A stretch of DNA of 64,000 bases from an uncultured Paracoccaceae bacterium (GCA_947498985.1 CANMMF010000003.1:186001-250000), one strand, 5' to 3'. Shown: positions 48,677-57,834, counted from the first letter of the stretch. Made by a program: numbers and translations. The notes: generated from the letters alone by a model not told the origin.

Positions 48677-49813
48677 TCAGAACAGGGATGTTTGCAGGAT
48701 GTCGACGCCGTGGATGCGGTCGACGAGGTAGATGATGCCGCGGTCGTCGATGGTGACATCGTTGGAGGACGGGCGCTGCGAGCCTTTCGGCGTGTCGGGC
48801 AGGTAATGGCCGACCTCGCGCGGGCTGAACGGGTCGGCGATATCCACCAGACGCAGACCTTGCGCGAACCACGCAAAAGGGATGATCGTGCCCGCAAAGC
48901 GCTCCGACGGCTGGTGGCAGCCGGTCATCGGTTCCTGCGGCGCGCCATCAGGGTCGAGCCCCTCGACCTGCCAGGTGGCGATGGGCGTGGGCCGGGTCTC
49001 ATCGGTGATGTCGTAGATCCAGGTAAAGGCCGGGGCGGCTGGATAGAGCTTGGCCACATCCTCGTCCGCCACCACAAGAATGTCGCGCCCTTTCAGCTTT
49101 TCGGGGATCGGCAGGCAGGTATGGGTCGGATGCGGAAAGCTGGGCGAGGTGTTGACGCCGGCAATCGGTTTGGGATTGGCCATGTCGGAAATGTCGAGGA
49201 TTACCATGCCGTGGTGCCAGTAGCTGACATAGAGCCGGTCGCCGCGGCGCAGCGGATGGTGACAGCGCGGCGGCACCCAGTCGTCCCAGGGGTACTCCTC
49301 GCCGCCCGCCTTGTGCTGACCGGGGATCCACCAGCGCCCGACCTCGACCGGGTTGGCGGGATCACCCAGATCGAGGATCATCACGATATTGCCCACATAG
49401 CCTTCGACCGTGGGCGAGATATACGCATAGCGCCCGTCGAAATCGTAGCGATGCACGCCGCGCCCGCCGGTGCGCCATTTGGAAATCATCCGCGGCTCTG
49501 CCGGATTGGCCACATCGTAGATCCCGAGGCCGCCGCCGAACGTCTGATCGCCGTCCTGCCCGAGTTTTTCGTGATTGACGATCATGATGTCGCCGGAGAC
49601 GCGTACCTTGTGCGAATGCCAGCCATCGGGGACGTCGATCCGCGAGAGGATCTTCGGGTTGCGCGGGTCGGCCACATCCACAATCGTGGTGCCCGAGGGG
49701 TTGCGCATATGCCCGATGTAAAGGGTTGTTCCCTCGCACCAGACCTGTCCGCCGCCGGGGCAGTCGATATGCCCCAGCAACTCGGTGTTGAACGCCTTCT
49801 CGTTGCCGCGCAT
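48677..49813 (-). CDS. LVIVD-repeat beta-propeller-like protein
   Basis: 378 residues made of repeats of about 50-60 with the pattern G-x-L-x-I-x-D-V/I-A/S-D-P-x-N-P (TTIVDVADPRNPKIL, LGIYDVANPAEPRMI, MVILDISDMANPKPI, LRLVDIADPFSPREV). His-rich motifs (WHSHKV, PRCHHP) could bind metal. No signal peptide, so probably cytosolic. Five bases separate it from the bicupin gene. Enzymatic role unknown; a hydrolase or lyase on the ring-opened product is possible. Confidence 0.75.
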   Translation of the reverse strand: MRGNEKAFNTELLGHIDCPGGGQVWCEGTTLYIGHMRNPSGTTIVDVADPRNPKILSRIDVPDGWHSHKVRVSGDIMIVNHEKLGQDGDQTFGGGLGIYDVANPAEPRMISKWRTGGRGVHRYDFDGRYAYISPTVEGYVGNIVMILDLGDPANPVEVGRWWIPGQHKAGGEEYPWDDWVPPRCHHPLRRGDRLYVSYWHHGMVILDISDMANPKPIAGVNTSPSFPHPTHTCLPIPEKLKGRDILVVADEDVAKLYPAAPAFTWIYDITDETRPTPIATWQVEGLDPDGAPQEPMTGCHQPSERFAGTIIPFAWFAQGLRLVDIADPFSPREVGHYLPDTPKGSQRPSSNDVTIDDRGIIYLVDRIHGVDILQTSLF

Positions 49814-49818
49814 TCCCG

Positions 49819-50976
49819 TCAGACCAGCCGCATCACGTCGCCGCCCGGGGTCTGACCCCAGGATTTGTAGAGCGACAGTTTCTTCAGGGTCGGCTCGTCC
49901 GAGGCCACAAACAGATAGACCGGATCGGTGTCGCTGTCGTTGTGATGCTCGCACCACGCGCCACCCGGCACGGCCAGCGTGTCGAACCTGTTCCAGTCGA
50001 ACCGCTCGCCATCGACGATGGAATGGCCCTTGCCCTCGAAGGGTGCGACCAGCAGGCTTGCGGTCTGGCGCAGCGGCAGGGTCTTTTCGCCGGGCCGCAG
50101 CATCTGGGCAAAGAAGGTGATGGTCTTGAAGACCGGCTCACCGCGCGTGGGGTCGGTGTATTCGATCATCAGCGCCTCATGCGGGTCGCCGTCGATATCC
50201 TTGAACCGGTCGAACATCTCCTGCATCTGCTCCCAGCGGTAGACCCACATCGGAGAGCTGAGCCCGCCGCCGCGCTCGTGATCCACCCAGCGTGGCACCA
50301 TGCCGCCGGTGCCGTAGATCGCCTGGCTGTAATCGGACGGGTATTGCGCGGCCTGCACCTTTTTCTTCTGCATCACGCCGGCCTCGTCCGGCTCCTGATA
50401 ATTGTGGTCGAAATGGATCGCGTTCAGCGTCTCCACCAGCGGCAGATCCAGCACCGAGAGGTTCACCGCCTGCTCATCGCCCACCGTGCCGTGATTGTGC
50501 CAGGCATCATTGGGTGTCAGCACCATGTCGCCGGGGCCGAAGACCACGTCCTCGCCCTCGACCCCGGTGAAATTGCCCTTGCCGGTCAGCCCGAAGCGGA
50601 TGGCGCTCGGCGAATGCTTGTGCGGCGGCATGATCTCGTTGGGATCGTTGAGCCGGTAGGCGGTGTACATGGTCGAAACGCTGGCGCGCTTGGGCGCGAG
50701 ACCGGGATTGACCAGCACCAGGCTGCGCCGCTCGCTGTCATCCATGGTGATCAGCTCGGCCGACATCCGCAGCAGCGGCTCGATATCGTCCTTGTAGGTC
50801 CACAGATACGGCACCGCGTGTTTGGTCGCCATCAGCTGGCGCACTTCGTGATTGGTCACATCGTCGGTGGTCGCCCAGAAGGGGAACATGTTTTTCGACG
50901 AAATGCTGTCATACATCGACTTCAGCGCGGCCTCCTTGTTGGAGGCAGTCGCGTCTTTGACAGGAGCATCCGACAT
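49819..50976 (-). CDS. Bicupin ring-cleavage dioxygenase, gentisate/salicylate 1,2-dioxygenase family
   Basis: 385 residues, two cupin domains. The first has the iron ligands H119 and H121 (PPHKHSPSAIRF) and H160 (AWHNHG); the second (about 300-375) has VPGGAWCEHHN. This matches extradiol-type enzymes that split a bond between a carboxyl-bearing and a hydroxyl-bearing ring carbon. It is followed by LVIVD, RidA, GST and FHMPC dehydrogenase genes. The product of that dehydrogenase has the ortho OH/COOH pair such an enzyme needs, so I infer it opens the B6 ring. ATG at 50976 follows AAGGATT. Confidence 0.82.
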   Translation of the reverse strand: MSDAPVKDATASNKEAALKSMYDSISSKNMFPFWATTDDVTNHEVRQLMATKHAVPYLWTYKDDIEPLLRMSAELITMDDSERRSLVLVNPGLAPKRASVSTMYTAYRLNDPNEIMPPHKHSPSAIRFGLTGKGNFTGVEGEDVVFGPGDMVLTPNDAWHNHGTVGDEQAVNLSVLDLPLVETLNAIHFDHNYQEPDEAGVMQKKKVQAAQYPSDYSQAIYGTGGMVPRWVDHERGGGLSSPMWVYRWEQMQEMFDRFKDIDGDPHEALMIEYTDPTRGEPVFKTITFFAQMLRPGEKTLPLRQTASLLVAPFEGKGHSIVDGERFDWNRFDTLAVPGGAWCEHHNDSDTDPVYLFVASDEPTLKKLSLYKSWGQTPGGDVMRLV

Positions 50977-51184
50977 GGGTTGGGGAATCCTTTGCTGCGG
51001 CAGGGTCACCGTCGAGGATAGCGGCGCGGTCGGACCCTTGCAAGAAAATGGTTTGAACAACGGTCCGAATGAGGTTCGACGCGGTTGCTTTGAAAAATCC
51101 GGACAATTCTTGATTTCGTGGAAACAAAACAAGCTTCTAGCAGGGATTGTCCTGCCCTGGCGCTGTAAATTGACTGGTTGCGTT

Positions 51185-51208
51185 AAACCATTAACGCGTA
51201 ATTGGTTT
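51185..51208. promoter_or_regulatory. Inverted repeat upstream of the bicupin operon
   Basis: AAACCA (51185-51190) and TGGTTT (51203-51208) flank TTAACGCGTAAT. The half-site AACCAT also occurs in the operator between the GMC and GntR genes. It lies about 210 bases upstream of the bicupin start, just past the stop of the GMC gene. Confidence 0.4.
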
Positions 51209-51225
51209 GTTCAGACCTGCGCCGT

Positions 51226-52884
51226 TCACCCCGAGGCGGACATCTCCTGACCCTGCCGGTCGCGCACTGAACTCGATTCGGAGAGAATCATCTCGGAAGC
51301 GCGCTCCGCGATCATCAGAACGGCGGCGTTGATATTGCCGTTCGGCACATCCGGCATCACCGAGGCATCGACCACCCGCAATCCGTCCACGCCATGCACT
51401 TTCAGCTCCGCCGAGACGACATTGTCCCCCGCGCTCCCGGCGCCCATCCGGCAGGTGCCGGCGGGATGGTGCAGCGTGATAACGGTCTTGCGGATATGCG
51501 CCTCCACCTCTTCGGCGCTCTGCACCGCGGCGCCGGGCGACAGCTCCGCTTTGACAAACGGCGCCATGTGCGGCGAGGCGCCCAGCTCGCGCGCCAGCGC
51601 GATGCCTTCGCGCAGCACCTGTCGATCCTGCGCGGTCGCGAGCCAGTTCTGCGTGATGGCGGGCGCGACGGCAGGATCGGCCGATTTCAGCGCGACATGG
51701 CCGCGCCCCTGCGGTCGGGTGAGCACGAGCCGGGTGGCAAATCCGTCCGGGAAGGCCTTGCGGAGCGGGTTGAACCAGGGCCATGAGGCCAGCGGCGCGG
51801 CGGTGAAAAGCAGCTGCATATCCGGCACATCCGTCGCCAGAGACGAGCGCAGGAACCCGGTCACGCCGCCGGGCACATCCGACGAAAACCCCTTGCCGCG
51901 CGTATAGGCGTTCACCAGATCCGGCACGATCCGGTCATAGCGCATCATCCGGTGAAACGGGCCCGGTTCGGTGCGGTGGTAGAGCAGCACGATGGAGGGA
52001 TGATCCTGCAGGTTCTGCCCCACACCGGGCAGCGCGACCTGCGTCTCGATACCATGGGCGGCCAGCAGCTCCGGCGCGCCGATCCCCGAAATCATGAGCA
52101 GTTGAGGGGAGTTGATGACACCACCAGCAAGGATCACCTCGCGCCCCGCACGGGCAATCCGCTGCGCTCCCCTGTGCCGGTAGCGGATCCCGGTGGCGCG
52201 CGCGCCGGTCATCTCGATCCGCTCCGCCAGCGCATGCGTAACCACGGTGAGATTGGGCCGTTTGAGTGCGGGCCGCAGATACGCAGTCGCGGCGCTGGCC
52301 CGGCGGCCACCGGAGATCGACATCTGCAGCCGGGCAAACCCTTCCTGATTTTCGCCGTTGTAATCCTCGGTCCAGCCGCGCCCGGTGTCGCGCCCGGCCT
52401 CGGCGAAGGCCTCGACCATGGGGTCTTCGTAGGCGCAGAATTGTGTGCCCACCGGGCCGCTGCCGCCGCGCCAGGCGTCTTCGCCGCCCTGCCAGGTCTC
52501 GGTGCGCTTCATATACGGGCGGATCGCGTCAGCTGTCCAATCCTCGAGTCCGGGATAGCGCGCCCAGCGGTTGTAATCGGCGCGGTTGCCATGCACCCAG
52601 GCCATCGCGTTGGTCGAGGAGGAGCCGCCGATCACCCGGCCTCTGGCGCATTCCACCGCGCGACCGTCGACCGCATCCTCGGGTTCGCAGAAATACCCCC
52701 AGTCATGGCGCCGCTCCTTGAAGATCATGCCCCAGCCAAGCGGGATGTGGATCAGCGGATCGCGATCCCAGCCACCTGCCTCCAGCAGCAGCACGGATTT
52801 GGAACTGTCCGCGCTCAACCGCGCCGCCAGCACACATCCCGCAGAGCCCGCGCCGACGATCACATAGTCAAATTCGCTCTTCAT
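51226..52884 (-). CDS. GMC-family flavoprotein, probable 4-pyridoxate dehydrogenase
   Basis: 552 residues. FAD-binding [10 protein letters not shown] near residue 11, [19 protein letters not shown], the flavin motif GAGGVIN-like region ([18 protein letters not shown]) and C-terminal [10 protein letters not shown] with [10 protein letters not shown]. loti 4-pyridoxate dehydrogenase (mlr6792) is a GMC protein whose start I recall as closely similar ([26 protein letters not shown]). It would oxidise the 5-hydroxymethyl group of 4-pyridoxate to the aldehyde. A choline- or alcohol-dehydrogenase role is the alternative. Confidence 0.72.
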   Translation of the reverse strand: MKSEFDYVIVGAGSAGCVLAARLSADSSKSVLLLEAGGWDRDPLIHIPLGWGMIFKERRHDWGYFCEPEDAVDGRAVECARGRVIGGSSSTNAMAWVHGNRADYNRWARYPGLEDWTADAIRPYMKRTETWQGGEDAWRGGSGPVGTQFCAYEDPMVEAFAEAGRDTGRGWTEDYNGENQEGFARLQMSISGGRRASAATAYLRPALKRPNLTVVTHALAERIEMTGARATGIRYRHRGAQRIARAGREVILAGGVINSPQLLMISGIGAPELLAAHGIETQVALPGVGQNLQDHPSIVLLYHRTEPGPFHRMMRYDRIVPDLVNAYTRGKGFSSDVPGGVTGFLRSSLATDVPDMQLLFTAAPLASWPWFNPLRKAFPDGFATRLVLTRPQGRGHVALKSADPAVAPAITQNWLATAQDRQVLREGIALARELGASPHMAPFVKAELSPGAAVQSAEEVEAHIRKTVITLHHPAGTCRMGAGSAGDNVVSAELKVHGVDGLRVVDASVMPDVPNGNINAAVLMIAERASEMILSESSSVRDRQGQEMSASG

Positions 52885-52971
52885 GACGCGTCACTCCTGA
52901 CCATGCGCCGCGTGACATGCGGGCGGGGGATCCGCCTCAACATCGGTGGCGTTTTGCGGAGTATTGCAATC

Positions 52972-53005
52972 GAACCATTCCTGAACCATAATTGTCAATG
53001 GTTCA
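52972..53005. promoter_or_regulatory. Operator between the divergent GMC and GntR genes
   Basis: TGAACCAT (52982-52989) and ATGGTTCA (52998-53005) are a perfect 8-base inverted repeat with an 8-base gap, and a further direct copy GAACCAT lies at 52972-52978. It sits in the only intergenic region between 4-pyridoxate dehydrogenase (minus) and GntR-pyridoxine oxidase (plus) and is the likely GntR binding site. Confidence 0.65.
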
Positions 53006-53164
53006 AAGGTGCGCGCCGCGGCGACGGTCGGGCTGCGGTCTGTCACAGGACCGAAACCGCGCGTCTTGCGGATCGGTCGACGATACGGCATGGCTGCGCG
53101 GCCTGTCGGTACCGTGCCCGCGGGCATCGGCAAACGAAAGAGGCGCCGCAAGATGGGAGGACCG

Positions 53165-53839
53165 ATGCAAGACGCAGCCGCAGCAAGCTCCAAACCCACG
53201 CCGGACGAATTGCGCAGCCTGTTGATCGACATGGTCGAGGACGGGCGGGCGATCCCGCCGGAACGGCAACTGGTCCACGAGCTTGGCGTCTCCCGGTCCC
53301 GCCTGCGCCGCGTTCTGGCCGATCTGCGCGACAGCGGCCGCATCCCTCCGGCGCAGGTTGGCCGCCGGGCGCTGCAGCGCGCCACACCGCAGATCGACGG
53401 GCTGGTGCGCGTCGCCAACCCCATCGATGTCATCGAGATGCGCGTGATGCTGGAGCCTCAATTCGCCCGGCTGGCGGCGATCCGCGCCTCGGCGGTGGAG
53501 ATTGCCCGCATCCAGCGCGCCGCAGAGAGCGGACCCGACACCGATTACGGCAAGGCCGACCTCGCCTTCCACCAGGAGGTGGCCCGCGCCTCGCGCAACT
53601 CGCTGGCCAGCGAGATCTACGACATGCTGCGCCATGTGGGCACCGATGTGCGGGTGCGCATGGCCCAGCCCAGCCCGCCCTGCGAAAAACGGCGCGCGGC
53701 CCGCGACGCCGAGCATCGCGCGGTGGCCGCGGCCATCGCCGCGCGCGATCCGGACGGCGCGGAAACCGCGATGCGCGCACATCTGGCCGAGGTGCAGCGG
53801 CTGATCCATCGCCGCCTCTCGCCCGACCTTCCGGTATGA
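53165..53839 (+). CDS. GntR-family (FadR/FCD-type) regulator of the B6 genes
   Basis: 224 residues. Winged HTH at about 10-75 (PPERQLVHELGVSRSRLRRVLADLRDSGRI) and an all-helical FCD ligand domain at about 85-215 (DVIEMRVMLEP, the His-bearing DLAFHQEVARAS and AEHRAVAAAI). ATG at 53165 is preceded by GGGAGG. Its stop overlaps the pyridoxine oxidase start (ATGA). I infer that it binds the dyad upstream and responds to a carboxylated B6 intermediate. Confidence 0.86.
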   Translation: MQDAAAASSKPTPDELRSLLIDMVEDGRAIPPERQLVHELGVSRSRLRRVLADLRDSGRIPPAQVGRRALQRATPQIDGLVRVANPIDVIEMRVMLEPQFARLAAIRASAVEIARIQRAAESGPDTDYGKADLAFHQEVARASRNSLASEIYDMLRHVGTDVRVRMAQPSPPCEKRRAARDAEHRAVAAAIAARDPDGAETAMRAHLAEVQRLIHRRLSPDLPV

Positions 53840-55398
53840 GCGACGCCCATCCGCGCGCCGATGTCATCATCGTCGGTGCGGGCTCCGCCGGATGTGTGCT
53901 GGCCGCCCGGCTGAGCGCGGATCCCGGCCTGACAGTGCTGCTGGTCGAGGCCGGTGGCGAAGCCCGCGACCCGCGCATCGCCGATCCCGGCGCCTGGGCG
54001 CTGCTGCAGGGCAGCGATGTGGACTGGCAATTCATGACCGAGCCGCAACCGGCGATGGCGGGCCGGGCGCATCCCTGGCCGCGCGGCAAGGTGGTCGGCG
54101 GCTCAAGCGCGATCCACGCGATGGGCCACATGCGCGGCCACCGCGCCGATTTCGACAACTGGGCGTCGGCGGGCGCCACCGGCTGGGATCACGCGGCGCT
54201 CCTGCCCTATTTCATCCGCTCCGAGCGCTCGCCCTTCGGCGCGGAGCCGGGCTATGGCGATGCGGGGCCGATCCATCTGGTGCAACCGGAGACGCCGCAT
54301 CCGCTGACGCAGGCGCATCGCGCCGCGGGAGCGGCCTGCGGGCTGACGCCGATCCGCGACCACAATGGCGGGCAGATGCACGGGCCGACGCTCAACACGA
54401 TGACGCTGGTGGACGGCAAGCGGCAAAGCGTAGCGGATGCTTATCTCACCGCCGATACCCGCGCGCGGCCCAACCTGACGCTGCTCACCGGCGTGCTGGT
54501 GGACCGCTTGCACGTCGAAAACGGGCGAGTGACCGGCCTCACCGGCACACGCGACGGCGCGCAGCTGCGCCTTGCCGCGCGGGCCGGAGTGATCCTGAGC
54601 GCCGGGGCCATCGGCTCTCCGACGATCCTGATGCGCTCCGGGATCGGCCGGGCTCAGGACCTGCAGCGCCTGGGCATCCCGGTAGAGATCGACCATCCGG
54701 AGATCGGTGCAAACCTGCAGGATCATCTGCTGTCGGCCGGCAATGTCTACGCGTCGCGGCAACCGGTGCCGATGAGTGCAACGCAGCATTCCGAGTCGCT
54801 GACCTATATCCATGCGGACGGGCAGGACGCGCAGGAGGCGCCCGAGCTTGTGGTGGGGATCGTGACGCTGCCGGTGGTGTCCGACGCGTTTGCCGCGCGC
54901 CCGGTGCCCGGGATCGGCAGCGCCTACACGCTGATGTTCGGCATCACCCATCCGCGCAGCCGCGGGCGCCTTGCGCTGAGCTCTGCCGCGCCATCCGCGC
55001 CGCCCGTGATCGACCCGGCCTATCTTTCCGCGCCCGAGGACCGCGCGCATTTCCTGCAGGCGCTCGACTGGGCGCGCAGGCTCGGCGCGGCGGAGGCTTA
55101 TGCGCCATGGCGCGCCGAGGAAGTGCTGCCGCGAGCAGACGATCTGCAGGACGCTGCCGCGCGGCTCGCCTTTGTGGAGGCCGCGGCCTTCACCCATCAC
55201 CACCCCGTCGGGACCTGCCGCATGGGCGCCGACGGGGCCGCTCCGGTGGGCCCGGATCTGGCGGTGAAAGGGGTGCAGGGGCTGCATGTCGTCGATGGCG
55301 CGATTCTTCCCGGCCTCACCACCGGGCCGGTCAATGCCGCCATTGTGGCCGTGGCAGAACGGGCCTCCGACCTTCTGGCCCGGCATTTCCGGCAGTAA
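53836..55398 (+). CDS. Pyridoxine 4-oxidase (GMC family)
   Basis: 520 residues. FAD motif [10 protein letters not shown] near residue 12, RGKVVGGSSAIHAMGHMRGH, GSPTILMRSGIG and the C-terminal THHHPVGTCRMG and TTGPVNAAI. NVYASRQPVPM...QHSESLTYI and GSAYTLMFGITHPRSRG agree with my recollection of the M. loti pyridoxine 4-oxidase structure sequence. It oxidises pyridoxine to pyridoxal with O2, feeding pyridoxal 4-dehydrogenase. Coupled to the GntR gene by a 4-base overlap. Confidence 0.8.
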   Translation: MSDAHPRADVIIVGAGSAGCVLAARLSADPGLTVLLVEAGGEARDPRIADPGAWALLQGSDVDWQFMTEPQPAMAGRAHPWPRGKVVGGSSAIHAMGHMRGHRADFDNWASAGATGWDHAALLPYFIRSERSPFGAEPGYGDAGPIHLVQPETPHPLTQAHRAAGAACGLTPIRDHNGGQMHGPTLNTMTLVDGKRQSVADAYLTADTRARPNLTLLTGVLVDRLHVENGRVTGLTGTRDGAQLRLAARAGVILSAGAIGSPTILMRSGIGRAQDLQRLGIPVEIDHPEIGANLQDHLLSAGNVYASRQPVPMSATQHSESLTYIHADGQDAQEAPELVVGIVTLPVVSDAFAARPVPGIGSAYTLMFGITHPRSRGRLALSSAAPSAPPVIDPAYLSAPEDRAHFLQALDWARRLGAAEAYAPWRAEEVLPRADDLQDAAARLAFVEAAAFTHHHPVGTCRMGADGAAPVGPDLAVKGVQGLHVVDGAILPGLTTGPVNAAIVAVAERASDLLARHFRQ

Positions 55399-55507
55399 CC
55401 CGGGCGCAGATCCCATAAGGTCATAAGGGCAACTATCTGAAATAGCGGCATTGCTGCAAATGGCGCGCCAATTCATGGCAGCGAATCGCTCAATTCCATT
55501 TGTTTCT

Positions 55508-55521
55508 TTGATTCGGATCAA
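55508..55521. promoter_or_regulatory. Perfect FNR/Anr box
   Basis: TTGAT-TCGG-ATCAA matches the FNR consensus TTGAT-N4-ATCAA exactly. It lies 154 bases upstream of the B12-binding protein gene and 110 bases after the pyridoxine oxidase stop. It suggests control by an FnrL-type oxygen-sensing regulator. Confidence 0.75.
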
Positions 55522-55674
55522 GGAATTGGCTTAGGATTATCTATCGACTGATGTCTCAAGTCCGGTCGCAAACCAGACGGATATCGGCTCGCCTTTGACG
55601 AATGTCCCGGGCGATTGCGTGATTGACGAGTTGTCACCACAGTTTTCGAACTTTCTTCGGGGGGAGGGGAAAGC

Positions 55675-56490
55675 ATGACGACGAGGTCGGGCCGGTCCGA
55701 GGTGCCAGAGGTTCTTGCGAAGCTGCAGATCCCGGAGGCCGCAAACGCCATCCTGTTGCCGGAAGCGCCGGGGCCCCGGCAGACACATGAGCCGGTCACA
55801 TATCTGGTGCAGACAGCCCTCCGAAGCCTTGCGGGCGAGGGGCCGGGAAGTCGGCAGAAGCAGCCCGGCGCCTCGGAGCATTGCATCAACGCCTTCTCCA
55901 CGCTGCTGATGTCCGGCCAGATGCGCGCGGCGCAGAACTTTGTACAGCTTTTCATGTCGCGCGGTGCCGATTACGGCGAGATCGCCGAGAACCTCTTTGC
56001 GGCGGCGGCCCGGCGCATGGGGGAGCGGTGGCGCGGCAAGGAAGCAACGCAGACCAAGGTCAAGATCGGGATATCGACGCTCGTGCGCACCGATATCGCG
56101 GTCCGCGCGCTGCTGAAGCCCCCGGCCGAAGCGCGCGAGACCTCGGCGCTGTTTGTCTCCTTTCCCGGTCAGGGTCACACGCTCGGGCTGACGCTTGCGG
56201 CGGGATGCTTCCGGCAGAACGGATGGCGGGTGCGCTATCTGCCGGGGGCCACGGCCAACACGTTTCTGTCCACCGCATCGAGCGTCGCGCCCGACATCAT
56301 CGGCATGACCGCGACGTCGGACCGCGACATCGAAAAGCTCCTCTCGGTGATGCCGCGGATCCGGCAGATGCCGTTTCGGCCGCGTATTGTCGTGGGGGGC
56401 GGCTCTGCGCATCTGGCGACGCTCGGAGCCGACGCGGTGGTCTGCCGGCTGGATATGGGGCTCTTTGCCGGTCACCGGTTGATGCAATGA
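55675..56490 (+). CDS. Cobalamin-binding-domain protein, AerR/PpaA-like
   Basis: 271 residues. A helical cap (about 65-145, with AAARRMGERWRGKEAT) precedes a Rossmann-like B12 domain (about 155-270, SFPGQGHTLGLTLAAGCF and IVVGGGSAH). The canonical DxHxxG is QxHxxG here, keeping the cobalt-ligating His (H168). This arrangement recalls AerR/PpaA, a light- and oxygen-linked antirepressor in Rhodobacter. GGGGAGGGG precedes the ATG. Expected to be regulatory, not catalytic. Confidence 0.75.
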   Translation: MTTRSGRSEVPEVLAKLQIPEAANAILLPEAPGPRQTHEPVTYLVQTALRSLAGEGPGSRQKQPGASEHCINAFSTLLMSGQMRAAQNFVQLFMSRGADYGEIAENLFAAAARRMGERWRGKEATQTKVKIGISTLVRTDIAVRALLKPPAEARETSALFVSFPGQGHTLGLTLAAGCFRQNGWRVRYLPGATANTFLSTASSVAPDIIGMTATSDRDIEKLLSVMPRIRQMPFRPRIVVGGGSAHLATLGADAVVCRLDMGLFAGHRLMQ

Positions 56491-56577
56491 TGCCGGGCGC
56501 TAATTCCTGAACAAGGTGCAAAACCGTTGGGTCGGTGATGCGTGATCGACGATCGCGGACCGCAAAAAGGGTTCCCC

Positions 56578-57834
56578 ATGATTCAGGACGACAGTCCGTC
56601 AATTGGCCGGTTCGACAAATCGTTTCTGATCCATATGATCAGGGATTTCTTCATTATACTGGTCATTGTCTCGGTGCTCGAGTTTTCGCTGAAAGCCGCT
56701 TTGGTCTATTACAATTACATCACCGATGGCGATGACGAGGCGGCTGTGGTGGCCGAAGATCTGGCCGAAAACGTCCACTCCATCATGCGCAATGAAGGCG
56801 GGCCGGTCGCTGCGCGCACGATGTATCCCATTCTGGAACAGAACTGGTCGGATCTGGGCTATGTGATCGCCATCGAGCCATCGCCGGTCACCGTCCAGTC
56901 GATAGAGGAGGGGTTCGGCTTTGTGCCCATGGGCATCCCCGCGCGGAACTGGCCGGAGGGCAGTTTCAAATCCGCCGAGATTGACATCGCCGCCGAGGAA
57001 TTCTGTCTCGCCTGCCACACGGAGGCGAAGATCGGCGACACGCTGGGCACGGTCACTGTCCGGAACTACCTGTCGCGGGATTTCGCTTTGTGGTTCGAGG
57101 ATGTGCGCCTGACCGCGGCCTTGTCGGCGGGCAAGATCCTGCTGCATTCCTTCCTGTTGTTCCTGATCCTGCGCGCGCGGCTCGAGCCGCTGATGGAACT
57201 GCGCGCGGTGGTCAGCAATCTCGCCCGCGCCTATGGCACGCTCGATCACCGCGCCGAGATCCGGACATCGGACGAGTTTGGCGTGCTCGCGCGCGATCTC
57301 AATCTGTTCCTCGACCGCATCTCGCGCATCGTCTCGGAGCTCGACACGGTGCTGGGCAAGGTTGTGTCGGCCAACGACAAGATCATCGGTGTGCAGGGCG
57401 ATCTGCGGATGTCCATCGACCGTCTGGTCTCCAACACGCGGGGGCTGGAGCGGCAGGCGATGCTGGGCGCCCGGCGCGAACCGCGCCTTTCGGATGACTG
57501 GTTCACCGCGATCCGCGGAAAGATTGCGGATCTGGATGAGGTTGTGGGCCGCGCCGGACAACCCGACAGCGCCGCCGATCTGCTCGAGACGCTGCGGCAG
57601 GTGGTGTCGGATGCCGAGGCGCAGATCGCCACCAACGAGGCGATCTTTGCCGAACTGGCGCGGCTGGGCGATGAAAGCGAGAGCCTCAAGGACGCGATGC
57701 TCGAGATGACGCGGCTCGAGGAACGTCTCGGCAGCATCATCGAGACCTGCGGCGGGCTGGTGAACCGTCTGAAGCCGGGCAATGACGCGGTGCGGGATGG
57801 CGAGGTCGCGGCGCGGGGTGAAGAGAGCGCTTAG
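56578..57834 (+). CDS. Membrane heme-c sensor with HAMP domain
   Basis: 418 residues. Helix 1 at about 20-45, a periplasmic domain (46-180) with one c-heme motif CLACH (C143, C146, H147), helix 2 at about 182-200, a HAMP linker (200-255) and a coiled coil to the C-terminus. It ends without a histidine kinase, methyl-accepting or GGDEF domain, so the output is unknown. AAAGG precedes ATG at 56578. It starts 87 bases after the B12 protein gene and probably shares its transcript, giving a candidate redox-sensing pair. Confidence 0.75.
   Translation: MIQDDSPSIGRFDKSFLIHMIRDFFIILVIVSVLEFSLKAALVYYNYITDGDDEAAVVAEDLAENVHSIMRNEGGPVAARTMYPILEQNWSDLGYVIAIEPSPVTVQSIEEGFGFVPMGIPARNWPEGSFKSAEIDIAAEEFCLACHTEAKIGDTLGTVTVRNYLSRDFALWFEDVRLTAALSAGKILLHSFLLFLILRARLEPLMELRAVVSNLARAYGTLDHRAEIRTSDEFGVLARDLNLFLDRISRIVSELDTVLGKVVSANDKIIGVQGDLRMSIDRLVSNTRGLERQAMLGARREPRLSDDWFTAIRGKIADLDEVVGRAGQPDSAADLLETLRQVVSDAEAQIATNEAIFAELARLGDESESLKDAMLEMTRLEERLGSIIETCGGLVNRLKPGNDAVRDGEVAARGEESA

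Noticed and set aside
51952-55398. 1148-codon open frame on the plus strand
   Set aside because: The first 630 codons are antisense to the GMC gene or pass through the operator region. Only the part from 53836 is a real protein, with its own start and FAD motif.
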